From the NCBI GenBank assembly GCA_021030915.1, contig JAGEMR010000088.1:62001-126000 (forward strand): a stretch of 64,000 nucleotides of DNA, given 5' to 3'. Under the pieces are notes generated by a model that was not told where the DNA came from, did no database searches, and saw only the letters and a list, made by a program, of their open reading frames with translations. This document shows positions 41,839 through 54,300 of this stretch, one piece after another. The translations under genes were made by a program, and so were the position numbers. The DNA comes from Astrothelium macrocarpum (taxonomy: Eukaryota > Ascomycota > Dothideomycetes > Trypetheliales > Trypetheliaceae). Each line of letters starts with the position of its first letter. The first letter of the stretch is position 1.

Positions 41839-44800
41839 TCACGGGCCCCCATGGCCCATCTGATACGTCATCAGCGGCCAGATCTGCTGCGACAGCGGCG
41901 CTCCCCCAAGTGACATACCTTGGTCTCCGGGGCTGACGATCTGCCCGACGCTTGCGCTCGAGCTCACATTCGGCATCCCGCCGGCGCCTCTTGCTGCGCC
42001 GCCTTGAAGCTCCATCAGCGCTGCCGCGCTCATCTGGTAGGTCGACGCGGGCGACGCGTGCATGCTTGATGTGGGCGGTGGCGGCGGCGACGAGTGGCCC
42101 AGCACGCCCTCGGTGAATTGGCGCCAGGCTGCGGGCGCGCCGCCGGTGGTGGCGGTTGTGTGGGTGCTGCTGAGAGGCGACATGTGTGAGACGAGAGAGG
42201 GGCGCTGGGGGTAGGTGGTTTGCGGGTAGATTTGGAAGGCGGGGTCGGTGGTGCTGGATTGGGAGTGTTGCTGGTGGAGGTGGGGCGGGCTGTTGTGGGT
42301 GTGGGAAGGGGTTGCGCTGGCGGCTGCGTTGGCGACGCGGGTTGCGTGTGCGAGATCGGATTCGGATGGGAGAGCTGTGGTGGGATAGGGTATTGAGTCG
42401 AATGTGGGCGCTCCGGTTGATGCGTAGGATGCCATTGATGTTGATGATGGTTCGGGATAAGCATAAGTTGCTGCTGTCACGGCAGGATATGAATTTTGAT
42501 GTTCAAGAGATGGCGGGTTGGTCGACATGGAGGATTGAAATATGCCAGAATCGGAACTTTGCGAGTTGTTGCCGGAATTGCGTCTGTTATCATAAGGTGT
42601 ATTGTAGGCTTGACTTTCATCGTAGATTTCAGGGGGCTGTTTGGTATCTTGATTTGGGTGTGTGTTGAGATGTAGGTTTGCTGTGGATGCCGTCATGTTC
42701 GCGACAGACTGCTCAAACGAGTTCAATATGGTATCTATTATTGAACGCAAAGCTTCTCGCATTTGTTTTCCGGAACCTGCTTGTAGATCATCAGCCTTAA
42801 TATCCCAACGATCTTCTCAGAGACTTACCCATAAAGACGCCAGAGTTTCCGATAATTTCAAGCCACTGAACCATTTCCTTTCTAAGTTGATTCAGGTCGT
42901 CATTCCTCATGCGGCCAGGTCGTTCTGCCCAAGCAAAGAGAGTGGTAAAAATGGCAGCGATAAAGGTTGTTACGGTCAGCCAAGTCGTGTCTAATGACCG
43001 AACTTTGTGAAGCTGATATGCATGATGGAGTAGATTCGATGCAGCCCGGATACAATGATCGAGGTTATTGCTTATGAGATCCTTGTTTGACGATCTGCAC
43101 AGAGCTGGATGATGCACAAAGAGGTCAATCTCGTTTTCCCAAAGTTTGAGATAATGAGCAAAGACCAGGTCTTCGTTGATGGCCTGATTTGGATCTCGAA
43201 GTTCCGGAGTAATCTGCTCACAGGCATACCGTAATTCCCGCTCCAGCTTGCGCACGACAGTCTCATAAGAACGTGCTGGTGCCTTGATGGCATACAGAGT
43301 GTTGTACATTTGGAGATAGACCGTGACAAGCCGAAAAGATTGGATGCCAAAACTAAAAGAGCATTTTGGTGGTTCGTCTGGAAGATTGTCATTCATTGGC
43401 TCTGGGTACTCCACATCAATGTCTTCAATATGCAGTGCCATCGGCCGTCCGAGCTTGCCCCCCAAGTTGACTTGGAGCATCATGATGGTCCAAAAGACAC
43501 GCTTCTTCATTTCAACTTGGTGTATATCGGGTCTTGAAGTTGTTTGCGACCAAGCCTTGACAGACCGATGGAGTCCCATTTCCATAGCGATGCTCAGTGC
43601 AAGATTGGTGACGATCCATGCAGCACCTGGTTTTGGAAAATTCCGCATGTGTATACAAATCATTGCAACTGCTTGAATGTCTTCGATTGAATGCCCCTGG
43701 CCCAGATCTTGGAAATGACCCAAGGAATGTCGATAATGAGCGTTTGACTCCTCAAGCGTGACATGATCGGAGTTGCGGCCAGCATACTGGAATTTTAATG
43801 TTGCGAGCATCATGTGTACCATGACATCTTCTGCTGGGGTGGGTTCGTAACCCTCATTGTAGATTTTGCCAATCTATGTGTATGAGTAAAGATGCAATTG
43901 TTGTCGTCGAAGCATGACCTACCAGTCTCATAAAATCGGGCTTGTGAAGAATTGGAGTGAAAGGGTTGATAGATTTCAGGTACCATAGAGCGTATTGTCG
44001 GCAATCAGCGTATGGAGGCAGAGGAACTTCGGCAAATTCTGGTCTTGGACTGCAGGTACATGACAAAAACTCAGCATACGATAAGGCCGAGGTGCTGTCG
44101 TCGGCTTCTGGAGGGATGAAATCGTTCAAGTTGATTTCCATGCCAAAGACAGAGAGCGAAGTCCCATGAGTTTGTAATGAGTTGGTAGATGAGACACCGA
44201 GATAATTATCACCAACCAGGCCTGTCCGCAAGGTAGGTAGAGACGCTCGCCAGGTATTAGTATCGCTTGCTCTCGAGTCGACAGACCCTGCGACACTAGT
44301 ACTATAAGGTCTTCCATTGTTTAATGCCTGTCCTGCGTCCCACAGTGATTGTTCAGAATTTGATGTAGGTGTCCAATTCAGTCCTGACGAAGTGCCACTA
44401 GCAGACAAGTATCCATTAAGAGGGTCTGATTCTGCTTCGATGCCAGCATCGCGAAGTTGTTGTTGCAGATGACGGACTGTTTGTCTTAAAGTCTGCACCT
44501 CATTTTCCAGCCCCTCGGTATAACCTCTTGACGTCGCCCGACCAGTAATTCGATCGGTCGTCTTACATTCGGTATTGTTCTGAACACATGGCGAACAGCC
44601 GCCGGGCCGACCATCGCAGCGAATCTTGCGGACCTGCAGGTGTCAAAGATTAGCTTTGGCCATGGTTTCGAGTTTCCCAGGACAGGGCCGCGGGGGGATC
44701 CTGCCCCCAACGCGCAAGTCCCACGCGTCGTGACTGATAGAGTTTTTCCAGAATGCCACTGCTGAGTCTTCGTACGACACCGCCGGAGCATTAACCTCAA

Positions 44801-45029
44801 ATCTACCAATCTCCGGGGTGACGTAGAATAGAAACGAGCAGACGCGAACAACAGTCTGTCCACTCACCTTGCAACGATCGCACGCCTGTCCAGTCCTCTG
44901 CGACTTTAACAATTTCTCCTTGACGGGCGCAGAAAAGTCGGCACTGGGGTCGATGCCAATGCCATCAGCGCGATGGATTTTGGAGTCAGGGCCGTCTGTC
45001 GTGGTGCTCAGGTTTCTTTTGACGGGCAT
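41839..45029 (-). CDS. Zn2Cys6 transcription factor with fungal_trans domain
   Basis: Four exons (45029-44868, 44633-43923, 43873-42830, 42780-41839) give 952 residues. The zinc cluster is CDRCK + VRKIRC then CSPCVQNNTEC, with spacing 2-6-6-2-6. The first intron splits it after Lys54. It continues into GRATSRGYTEGLENEVQTL, a linker and coiled coil. The fungal_trans region spans FTPILHKPDF, AAWIVTNLALSIAMEMGLHR and KRVFWTIMMLQVNLGGKLGRP. The final 250 residues are low complexity (Ser, Thr, Pro, Asn, Gln) and markedly GC-rich at their centre. It should be a nuclear DNA-binding regulator with unknown targets. Its start lies 395 bp from the divergent CGI121 start. Confidence 0.9.
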
Positions 45030-45424
45030 GGCTCGGTGGAGATTGTGGCCGAGGTGGGATGAAATGGGCGGCGCTCTCAACTCGCTCCCTCCGCCAACGC
45101 TTCGTCGTCTGCACCCTCTCTTCCGCAAGAGTGTCGGCGGCGCATGTGCTGCAGCTGCAGGCACGCAAACAAAAGCAAACGAATCTGGTTCTGCCGCAGA
45201 AACGAGGATCGGCCGGGCTTCTTAAAGGACCAGCCGCTGCACATGCCCTCTGCTTTCTGGGGAAAGTAAAATTGCCCCAGTCACGTGCCATCCACCCTTT
45301 CTGCCCAACCCATCCGTCGGGCTTCTCGCGTCGTTCTAGATCACTAACCCGCTCTTCTGCTGCCCACTCCCAATCGGAAACGAGCCAGCTCGCCGACCAA
45401 AGTCGTACATTGGTGGCGCCCGCC
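45030..45424. promoter_or_regulatory. Divergent promoter of regulator and CGI121
   Basis: 395 bases between opposite start codons. A plus-strand frame runs through much of it but lacks conservation before the CGI121 Met at 45425. Confidence 0.5.
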
Positions 45425-46137
45425 ATGCCCGGTGCTGTGCAGCTCGTCACCCTTTCACACTTGCCCACCAATCCGATCTACCTGGGCTATTTTCGTAACG
45501 TTCAAAACGTCTCGTTCCTGAGAGACCAGCTTCTGACAGGCAATCCGGATTACGAGTATGCCTTTATCGATGCTAGCGTCATTCTTTCCACGCAGCATCT
45601 GCTGGCTGCATGTTTTCGCGCCATCAATGACCTCAATGCACGTCGTCTCAAAACGCGCAACGTGCATTCCGAGGCTGTCTTTTCTCTGAGTCCGAACAAC
45701 AATGTGCGTCCATGCGTGAGGCGGGAGTGTCTCAATGGTGTATCGAGAGAAACACACTCTAACCGACCTGTTAGATAGCAGAATCATTTCGCCGTTTTGG
45801 CTTGGCAGACCGGACGAAACACGTCATTGCCATCAAGATTGGCACACCAGCATCATCCAGTGAGATTGAGCAGTCGGTGCGACAGCATATGACTGCAAGC
45901 ATTGAGGGAGTACTGGTTGCTCTTTCGGATGCAGCGCTTTCTGAAACACGCGATGTTGCAAAGATTCGCAAGCTCTATAAAATCACGGACCCCAGCTTGG
46001 CCAAGTCTGCAGCCAAGAAACAAGATGTGCCGGCAAATGGTACTGATGTCGACCAGACTAAACTCGAAGAGGACGTCGATGGTCTGATAGAGCTGGAGTC
46101 GGTAGTTCTTGGCATGATGGCTTTGAAAGGGTCATGA
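45425..46137 (+). CDS. CGI121: EKC/KEOPS complex subunit Cgi121
   Basis: Two exons (45425-45703 and 45775-46137) give 213 residues. Recognised from the family signature LTGNPDYEYAFIDASVILS, then LLAACFRAINDLNARRLKTR and NVHSEAVFSLSPNNN, joined over the intron to IAESFRRFGLADRTKHVIAI. Cgi121 (human TPRKB) binds the kinase Bud32 and helps deliver tRNA to the KEOPS complex, which makes the t6A modification of ANN-decoding tRNAs. KEOPS is also linked to telomere maintenance. Length is normal for filamentous fungi. The Lys/Asp-rich stretch before the last helix looks like a flexible insertion. Confidence 0.93.
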
Positions 46138-47057
46138 AGCATGAAAACCATAACCAAATTAACGATAAAAACATCTCAGACGAACCGTGTTCTATTTCAC
46201 CAAAACTGTCAGTTTCGCAAGTCACGCCACTCTCGAACACAAAGGCTGCCCTCAAAACCGTGCCCAAGGAAATCTACCAAGGCCCAAAATCTTACGATTT
46301 TTGTAACTGTCATCACTGGTGAGGCTGAGACGAGATATAGCCCACAGAAAGCTTCCAAATCCATGTCAAGGCCGAGTTTCAGGTAACGATATTCGGGCCT
46401 GTTCTCTCTGGACAGATCTACAACCACATGGTCGGGCACGTCAGGTCGAACCTTGGTAGGCCGTGCTGGGGGGTTTGCACATCCCAAATCCTACTTCTAG
46501 AAGCTTGACGATCCACGTGGCTTAAGATCGCAACTTAAGACTTGAAACATCGAGCTCGGCCGAGGTACAGACAGATCAGTCATTTATACACTCCCTTATC
46601 CGTTCCGAATATTAACTCAGCAAGCCATAATTCTTTTCAGCACGTCCCTCTGCTATGAAAACACGGTATGATTCTATATAATGAAAGTTTGCATGGACGT
46701 GTAGCATAGCCACATTACGATTCCCACTGACGCAATACAAACTCGAAAACCTTGAATACACCGTCTCTCTTGGTATACAGCCACATCACAGTCCTCCTTC
46801 AACCAATTGCAACTCTAAAATTTTCGAATGAATATGCTGTTTCTGTCGGTCCTATATCGGTCATAATCCCAACTACGCCTGATCAACATTCCACGCCATG
46901 CCCTTCCCTTAACCACGCCCATTTTTCACATCTCTCTTGGCAGCCGCCACAGCACCCGGCAATCCACGCATGCCCTCTTTCCCCAGCATCACCATCACAC
47001 TCCCCAGCATGCCAACCCCAGCCCCCAGTCCCGTCAATCCAGCATCCCAATCCCCCA
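46138..47057. other. Intergenic, nothing recognised
   Basis: 3' flanks of CGI121 and the convergent epsin gene. Plus-strand frames that start here and continue past 47058 are antisense to the epsin tail. Confidence 0.5.
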
Positions 47058-48825
47058 TCAACCCAACAAATCCCCCCCTCCACTCCCCGCACCCCCATAC
47101 GCCGCCCCACCACCACCACCACCCTGCGCCTTCCCCCCCGTCGCATTCCAAATGCCCGCCTGCGCCCGCTGCTTCGCCATATCCGCCAGACTGCCGCCCG
47201 AACCCGCCGGCTGCGCGCCGCCGCCAGCAGCGCCCGACTTCTTCACCGTCGTCGCCGCGCCCGGCAGGAGCGCGCTGAAGGGGTCGCCGCCTGTGGTGGC
47301 CTTGGGCTTCTGCTGCTGTTGCGAGGGGAAGGCCGACGGGGTGGATGCGCTGCCGCTCCCGAAGGACGGGGTGGTGGATGTGTTGGTGGGTTGCGAGGTG
47401 GTGCTGATCGGGGTGAAGTAGTTGGGGTTGCTGGGTTGGTAGCCCGTGGGGTTTGGCGGCGGGGAGGTCAGGGGTTGTGCGTAGGAGGTTGGTGCTGGTG
47501 TGGGGGAGGTGGTGGAGGAGAAGAGGTCCGGCATTTGCGGGGCGGGTGCTGTGGGTTGGGGCGCGGCGAAGGTGGTTGTGCTGGGGGGTGGGAGTGCGGC
47601 GAAGGCGTTGGAGGCGGGTTTGGAGGCTTGAGGGGTGGCGGATTGGAAGTCGTCGAATTCGTCGTCTTCGTCGGCGGGGGCGGCTGGTGCGGGAGCTTTG
47701 CCGTTGGAAGAAGCTGCTGGTGCGGGGATGGAGGAAGTGGATTGGTCGTTGTCGTCAAAGGAGAAGAGGTCGACTTCGGGTTCCTTTGGTTTGGGGGGTT
47801 CGGCTTTCTTGCCGGAAGGGGTTTCACGCTTGACGCCGGCTCGAGGGGGATCGCGGTCGGATTGGCGTCGTGTGGGGGGAGCGACAGCACCTTCGTCGTA
47901 TTCGTCGTATTCTTCAAAGCGATCTCGTCTGCTTTGTGAATCTGAGAAGCCGCCTGTGTTGCCGCCAAAGCCTCCACCATCACCATAGACGCCGCCGCTG
48001 TAACCACCGTAGGAAGCATCTTCACTGCTAAAACCACCGTACCGGCTTCCACCTGACATGTTGCCGCCAATGCCCATGCCGCCTTCTACACCACCGTACT
48101 TGTTTCGTGTTGATCTTGATTTTTTACGCTCGGCACGAATACGGTCAACGTCGCTGAGAAGCTCTGCAAGCTCCTTGGAGCGGTTGCGGACGTTGATACC
48201 TTGGTCTTTGCCATTTTGATCAATGTAGTGGAACTGGCGGAGCATCTTGAGGAGCGAGAGATGAGATCGAGCGTCGTCTACGACACGCTCTGATCCGTTC
48301 TTGATTAGAAACTCGAGCAATTGAAGAGCCTTGAATGGATATTAGACCGATGGAACATTTCCGATTTGACAAGAAAGTCACCTTGTAAATTTGGCGCCAT
48401 TCTTCTGCAGCTTTTTCTGTAAAGCGTTTGTAGATCATGGGCATAATCTCGTTGAGAAGTTGGCTGGGCCGACAGATGTTAGAGCAAAGCGTAATGCGAG
48501 AAAGTCCTTTTAGTACTGACTAATTGTATGTTCCATTGGCAATTTCTTGCATCATGCTTGTCGAACATCCCCACGGCTCATTATTTGTTGCTTCGCGAAC
48601 CTAGGACACCAGTGAGCAAGTCGGGGTTTTTAATTGGGACCAGTAAAGCAGCACCTTTGCCTCCATTTCTGTATAATTCATCACAGCTATTGCAGAATGT
48701 TAGGTCTCTCATCCCGAGAAAATTGGAGTTAATCTCTATGTACCATTTTGAACCTTTCGTACCCCAGCTTTGAGGTCGTAAAGAGTCAGGTTGCTGACTT
48801 GTTCCCGGATGCTGTTAAAGTCCAT
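47058..48825 (-). CDS. ENT3: ENTH-domain epsin, Ent3/epsinR type
   Basis: Six exons (48825-48744, 48686-48655, 48600-48521, 48463-48382, 48329-47058; four short, one long) add to 515 residues; I count five exons and four introns, all in frame. The ENTH domain fills residues 1-150: MDFNSIREQVSNLTLYDLKAG, VREATNNEPWG, MMQEIANGTYNYQLLNEIMP, YKRFTEKAAEEWRQIYKALQ and LLKMLRQFHYIDQNGKDQGI, followed by VRNRSKELAELL. The rest is a long disordered tail rich in Gly, Ser, Pro and Thr with clathrin/adaptor-type acidic patches (EVDLFSFDD, DEDDEFDDFQ). Ent3-type epsins act with AP-1, Gga and clathrin in trans-Golgi to endosome transport. Single-copy core gene. Confidence 0.92.
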
Positions 48826-49388
48826 GATGCAGATTCGCACTCGGTGATTATGTTGATAAAGGGCGAAGAAGGGTTAGGACGCGCTTGAACGCGCAATGAG
48901 ATGTGGTGTCAATCGCTTGGATGGAGCTGGTTGAACGTCGCAGAATGGGCTGGCGTCAAAGTGTCCTTCACGTGATTTTCGAATTTCAGGGGTGAAGTGG
49001 ATTTTTGCTCCATCACTTTGGTACACAAACTTCATCACCATCTTGTTCCAATCCCTGTATTATCCATTGCATTTGAGCGATCTAGCACTCCTTTGTAACG
49101 CCTGTATACTATTTACTTTTTTTCCAGTGCCGCGAATCACATCTGTTTATTAGTCCAAGTAGGTACATTCTCCTGTGGCACGCTCGCTTGGCCTTGTGTT
49201 TCCACCCCTCTCTCTGCGCCGGCCGATTGGCAGGTGTGCCTGATCCAAACATGATCCGATCTTTATCGTGCTGCAGCAGGGTTTTCCATCGGCACAGGAC
49301 GATGATGATGGACTCAGCTTCTTCCCCTTTTGCAGGTTTGCAGTGAATAGAGTGACGTGGGAGGCTAAACCAGTTCCGGATACGCAGA
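48826..49388. promoter_or_regulatory. Divergent promoter of epsin and cyclophilin genes
   Basis: 563 bases between opposite start codons. No gene or specific site recognised. Confidence 0.5.
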
Positions 49389-50299
49389 ATGCCCCTCATC
49401 AGCTCAGCCCGCCCGCGCATTTTAACGAGTTACCCCACCATCCTCCGTCCCTCCTCCCTTTCTCTCACCAGAAACTTTTCTCAGTCATCCGCCAACATGG
49501 TTAAGAAGGTTTATTTCGATTGTTCTTGGACTGGACCAGAGGTGGAAGTGGATAGCAGAGGCAACGTCACCTCAACCGGTGCTGCCAAGGGTAAGTCTTG
49601 CCTCTCAGAGTTGGCTCGCTGCCTGCCCGGCACAGTTCAGCCAAGGCTCTGCCCATTGTCATCGCCAACACCATCAGCAAATGCTAATCTATCTCCGATG
49701 CAGCTCAAACCGGTCGTATCAACTTCGAACTCTTCGACGATGTTGTACCCAAGACTGTAGAGAACTTTCGCGCTCTCTGCACTGGCGAAAAAGGCTTCGG
49801 CTATGAAGGCTCCAAATTCCACCGCGTGATTCCTCAATTCATGCTTCAGGGCGGTGACTTTACTCGCGGCAATGTAAGTGATATGAAGATTGGTGGCTGT
49901 GAAGGTCATGCGATGGGCTGACATTGAATGATTAGGGTACTGGCGGCAAATCCATTTACGGTGAGAAGTTTGCCGACGAAAACTTCAAGCTCACCCACAA
50001 CAAGCCTTTTTTGCTTTCTATGGCCAATGCTGGGCCCAACACGTGAGTCAACTCAACCACTCTACCTGCGCCAGAAGAATGTCAGTAATAATGTCTTTCA
50101 TAGCAATGGCTCCCAATTCTTCGTTACGACTGTGGTAACCAGCTGGTTGGACGGCAAGCATGTCGTCTTTGGTGAGGTTCCTGATGGAGACACTGCTTCA
50201 ATCAAGGTGGTCAAGTCCATTGAGGCTTGTGGTAGCCAGTCTGGTGCCATCAAATTCAAGGATGGTCCTCCAACAATTGTCAAGGCTGGTGAGGCGTAA
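49389..50299 (+). CDS. Cyclophilin-type peptidyl-prolyl isomerase with mitochondrial presequence
   Basis: Four exons (49389-49590, 49704-49873, 49936-50042, 50104-50299) give 224 residues from the first Met. The first 37 residues (RPRILTSYPTILRPSSLSLT, then RNFSQSS) are basic, Ser-rich and acid-free, typical of a mitochondrial targeting sequence. A second Met at 49497 (MVKKVYFDC) would give the cytosolic form. The catalytic core is complete: FHRVIPQFMLQGGDFT, MANAGPNTNGSQFFVTT and WLDGKHVVFGEV. In Neurospora one cyclophilin gene yields both compartments, so dual targeting is likely here too. It catalyses proline isomerisation and is the cyclosporin-binding class. Confidence 0.92.
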
Positions 50300-51321
50300 G
50301 TGCGAAAATTCATCTGGTCAGGGGAGCATTTTATCTAGATGGCGGAGGATGCCGAACTTGTCACGGCCGGATCTCAAAAAGACACCCTTGCTGGTAGCCA
50401 ATGTCAGGTAGACAAATCAAATAGTTGCTACTCTTCTCTGATTGGTTGTCAATGCTTACTCTCAACATGGGGCCAATTGAAGCTTGATGTTTTCGGCGAT
50501 GCGATTACGCTGCGCCAGTTTACAACATAGGCACCCAGGTAGTCATCCAACTTGTGGAGAAGGCTGAGCTTGCGCTGAATGTAATCCGTCCGCTGAGACG
50601 ACGAATTCAGCAACCCGTTATCAGCTACCCTTTATAAATTAGCCCACTCCAATTCCACATGGAAACGCTATATTGTTTGGAACCATGGTTAGGAACTTTT
50701 TGATCTATCCTGTATCCGAATAATATTGGCTATACAGTGCGTTACACGTGAAGCCAGATACAACGCAAAAGCACCAATTTTTCCCCATCCCGCTTGTCGA
50801 CCCTGGCCGACGGCCGCTAGAGAGGTGTTCGGCTTCTACGGATTCCCCACGCCCGTCTTGGCCGTTTCTGCGGCTGAGACACTGGAGACGCACTCGGTCG
50901 TCTGGGCGCGCGGCAAAGCCTCATTGCCATCGCTCAAGCTGGTGACACCAGAAGCCACCAAAGATCGCTGCCTAGGCTACAAGCCTCAACACACTTACTG
51001 GATAGTCGTCCACCCGTGGAAATTTGGCAAGGGACTGTAATTTGGAAATTTGTCTTGTCCATCAATGAGACCGGGGCGAAGATTATCATCTGATTGGTAG
51101 GCCCTGCATTGTTTCAGCCCGGACGTGGGCAAGAAGCACACGAGCGAGCCGCCGCTTACTGGGCTTAAGTTGCTCAGGAACACACTCTTCGTAACCGTGC
51201 ATTACAGCAATTCGAACTTCTTCTTTGCTTTTTGGGACCTTGTCCAAAAGCTACATGTCGCTCATTCACCGATTACTCACCTTCCTTTTCCCTTTCTCCA
51301 GCCTGACCGACCACCACCACC
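50300..51321. other. Intergenic, nothing recognised
   Basis: 3' flank of the cyclophilin gene and promoter of the large gene that follows. Short frames only. Confidence 0.5.
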
Positions 51322-54300
51322 ATGGCCGACGAGAATGCCAGCCTCGGCGAGGGTAAGCGTGGTGTCTCGAGGTTCCTGACCAAGCGCTGGAAAGGACGAC
51401 ATACCTCGAATGAAGAACCGAATCCCAAAAACGGCAATACGAGCAATTTCGCCATCAACGAAGATGTCAGCGACTTTCTGAAACCTTCAACCACCAAGGC
51501 CCAGGCCTCGAAACTTTATCCTCAGATTGATGTTGCCGTTGCACAAAGATGGCCAGATGCTACAGAGATTGGAGGACATGATGTCGTCAAAACTTCTACA
51601 ATACCAGGAGGCTTAAGAGGAAAAGGACGGAGAAAAGAGGGGCTGGTGGTAGCGTTTGTCAGGACAGCGCCAGAAATTATTGGAGAAGGTGGGGACGAGA
51701 CAGAGACGCCCTCTATCGAAATCTCAAAGAGGCGGAACTTGGAAAAACAGCAAGAAAAGGCAGATGCGGCATTGACTCAGGGCAGTCAAACTTCGCAAGA
51801 TGACAGTACATTGAATATGAGTTCGCCGGGGCTTTCACGGGGCCTGACAAGAGCAGCAGAAGTCAAATCAAAGCGCAAAAGCAAGGATTGGTCAGAGGGA
51901 GCAGCGTTACGGAGATCACAAACTATTGGTGGTGGAATGGCGTCTCCTCCATTAGAAAATAGGTTCAAAGCACAGCAAGCGTTGAAACCTTTGGCAGCTC
52001 CAACCCAAGCGCCTGAGCCTATAGATCATGGATTTCGTCCTAGTCCCCTCCAACGTACTCAGACCGGTCTTGAAACAAATATCAATCTGTCTTCGGATGA
52101 CGATGCGCCTGATAGTGCCATAACTCAGGGTTCGCTACAGGAAACTCCAATCGACGCAGAAACACCCCCTCATCATCGTTACCTAAAGAGTGATACATAT
52201 TCGGATTTCATGCCTCATAGTGGCCTGAATCAAGGACTTACACCCACTACTTCAAACAACGCGCAAACACCACAACAAAATCGCATGCCCAATCATAACA
52301 CTCCATCAAGTGTTTCTCCACCCATACGGCCTCATCAAGAACTTGACAAATATCTAGACAATCAGCCTTCGTCTCATGAGTCACCGTCAGCGGAATATCA
52401 ACATCGAATGCGAGCAGAAGAGGGCGAAGCATTACATGCCGCTGCACGAGGGGACATGCCTTTGCCTGTTGTTGAGTATTCTTCGGCAGCACCGATTGAT
52501 GTAGCAGAAAGGCAGTCTGAAGATTCGATAGCGCCTCGGCCGTCAATGGGAAGCTCGACTTCTGGCATAAGTCAGGAGCTTGCACCTCCGATGATTGCGC
52601 AGTCACTTTTAAATTCACCTGCAATGCCCGTTCCTGGTCAACATGGAAAGCCCCTGGGGGCCCGTGCACCTCCATTCAGGTCGTCCCCGAGATACGAAGC
52701 GGATTCTCCTCAATCCACAAGGTCTACGGATACTAATGGCTCGAGGACTATGGCATCGAGTTCAAGTTTAGGCCATGTCCCAGGACAGCCTCCAATCCTG
52801 AATGTTCCACCACCGCCACCGCATGCTTTTCAACACGATCCACCCATGATTCCGGCTTTCCACCAAAATTCTTCTACAGATGACTTTACAAAACAGGTAA
52901 TGGGCCAATGGAATGGACCCCGCTCACCTTCACGAGAGCGTCAATACCAAGAAGCTATAAAGCAGCAAGCCTTGCAACAAAATCCACAAGATGGCCGAGT
53001 GCTGCAGTTAGAGACAACACAGCGACCGGCTCTTCTTCAGCAAAAGCCAGTCTACCAGGAACCACCCTATCAACAAACTCGTCAGCAAGAGCCTATCCAG
53101 AGACAAGCTCAGTATAAACCTTATAGTCCTCATGAGGGGCCTCCCCAAGACCCATTTTCTCAGGAAGAAAATATACCCCGATCGAAACCGGCACCAATTG
53201 AACTTGCACCTTCGCAAATCCCTCAAATTACTAAGGAAGAAATCACTCCTCGCGCGATACCAAACCAATCTCAACCTGATCAGACGTACTTGCCTCAGAT
53301 GGCCTACGGCGAGACATATCCAACGCGCCAGAGGCCTGGATCCGCTGCCGGCTCAGGAAAGTTAGATCAACCGTTTGACGAATCAAATAGGCTCCCAACT
53401 CACCGGCGACAAGAATCATCTCCAAGTCGTATGGCATATCCGCAAATGCGACAATCACCCACCCGCTCACAGCCTTCACCGACACGAGGTCCAGTGCCTC
53501 AATTTGAACAATCATCTACTCGCAGGCCAATCCCGGCTTATCAAGCAGCGTTGGACCAGAGATCCTCTGATGCCAGTGAACGCTCGGTCAGCAGCCGAGG
53601 ACTGGCGCCTGAAGCATCTCCGACCCGTAAACCCGTGCCTGAACAAGCAGCGACTCGTAGACCAGTTGTTCAAGTTGATCCGGCGTACGGTCGATTCAGA
53701 GAATCTTCAACTGGTCAATCACCAAGTCGAAAGCAAGTGCCCCCATCGCAGCCTTCACCTGGTATGATAGGTGCACAAGAAGATGCCATCCTTGCGGAAT
53801 TCGCTACGAGAGTGGTACATATGAAAGGTATTTTCCGGTTAACTGCAGTAAAAGACAAGCCCAATCAGGCATCTCTTATGGAATGGCTTCGAGCAAGCAT
53901 ATGGTGGTTTCTAAAGGGCAAAGCTGGGCTTGAAGAGATGATTCGGGGTCGTCCACGGCATCTGGATTCTTCCGATCCGCAGTGGCGCGAACAGCTTGCA
54001 CAGCCACACGTCGATTTGGCAAAATGCTGGTGGATTGTCACAGAGGTGGTTCAATCACACCCTGATTGGGTTGGCGAAGAAGAGCCACGTTCTGCAGTCA
54101 CGACGAGTTCTCGAGGTTCGACGCGCATTTCAGAATCTGAGCGGATTTACGATGTGGTGGAACACGTACTTTCAAATCTAAAGGCTCTAACGATGTCCAT
54201 GTCTCGCAACAATGTTATGCCACCATCTGCATCTCTAATTCAAGGTCAAGATACAACCATTTGGGTATCATATCCGTCATTTTCCCTCGATGTCAAGGCC

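Noticed and set aside
46752..47939. 395-codon plus-strand frame rich in Gly, Pro and Arg
   Set aside because: Antisense of the GC-rich low-complexity tail of the epsin gene, with no family motif.
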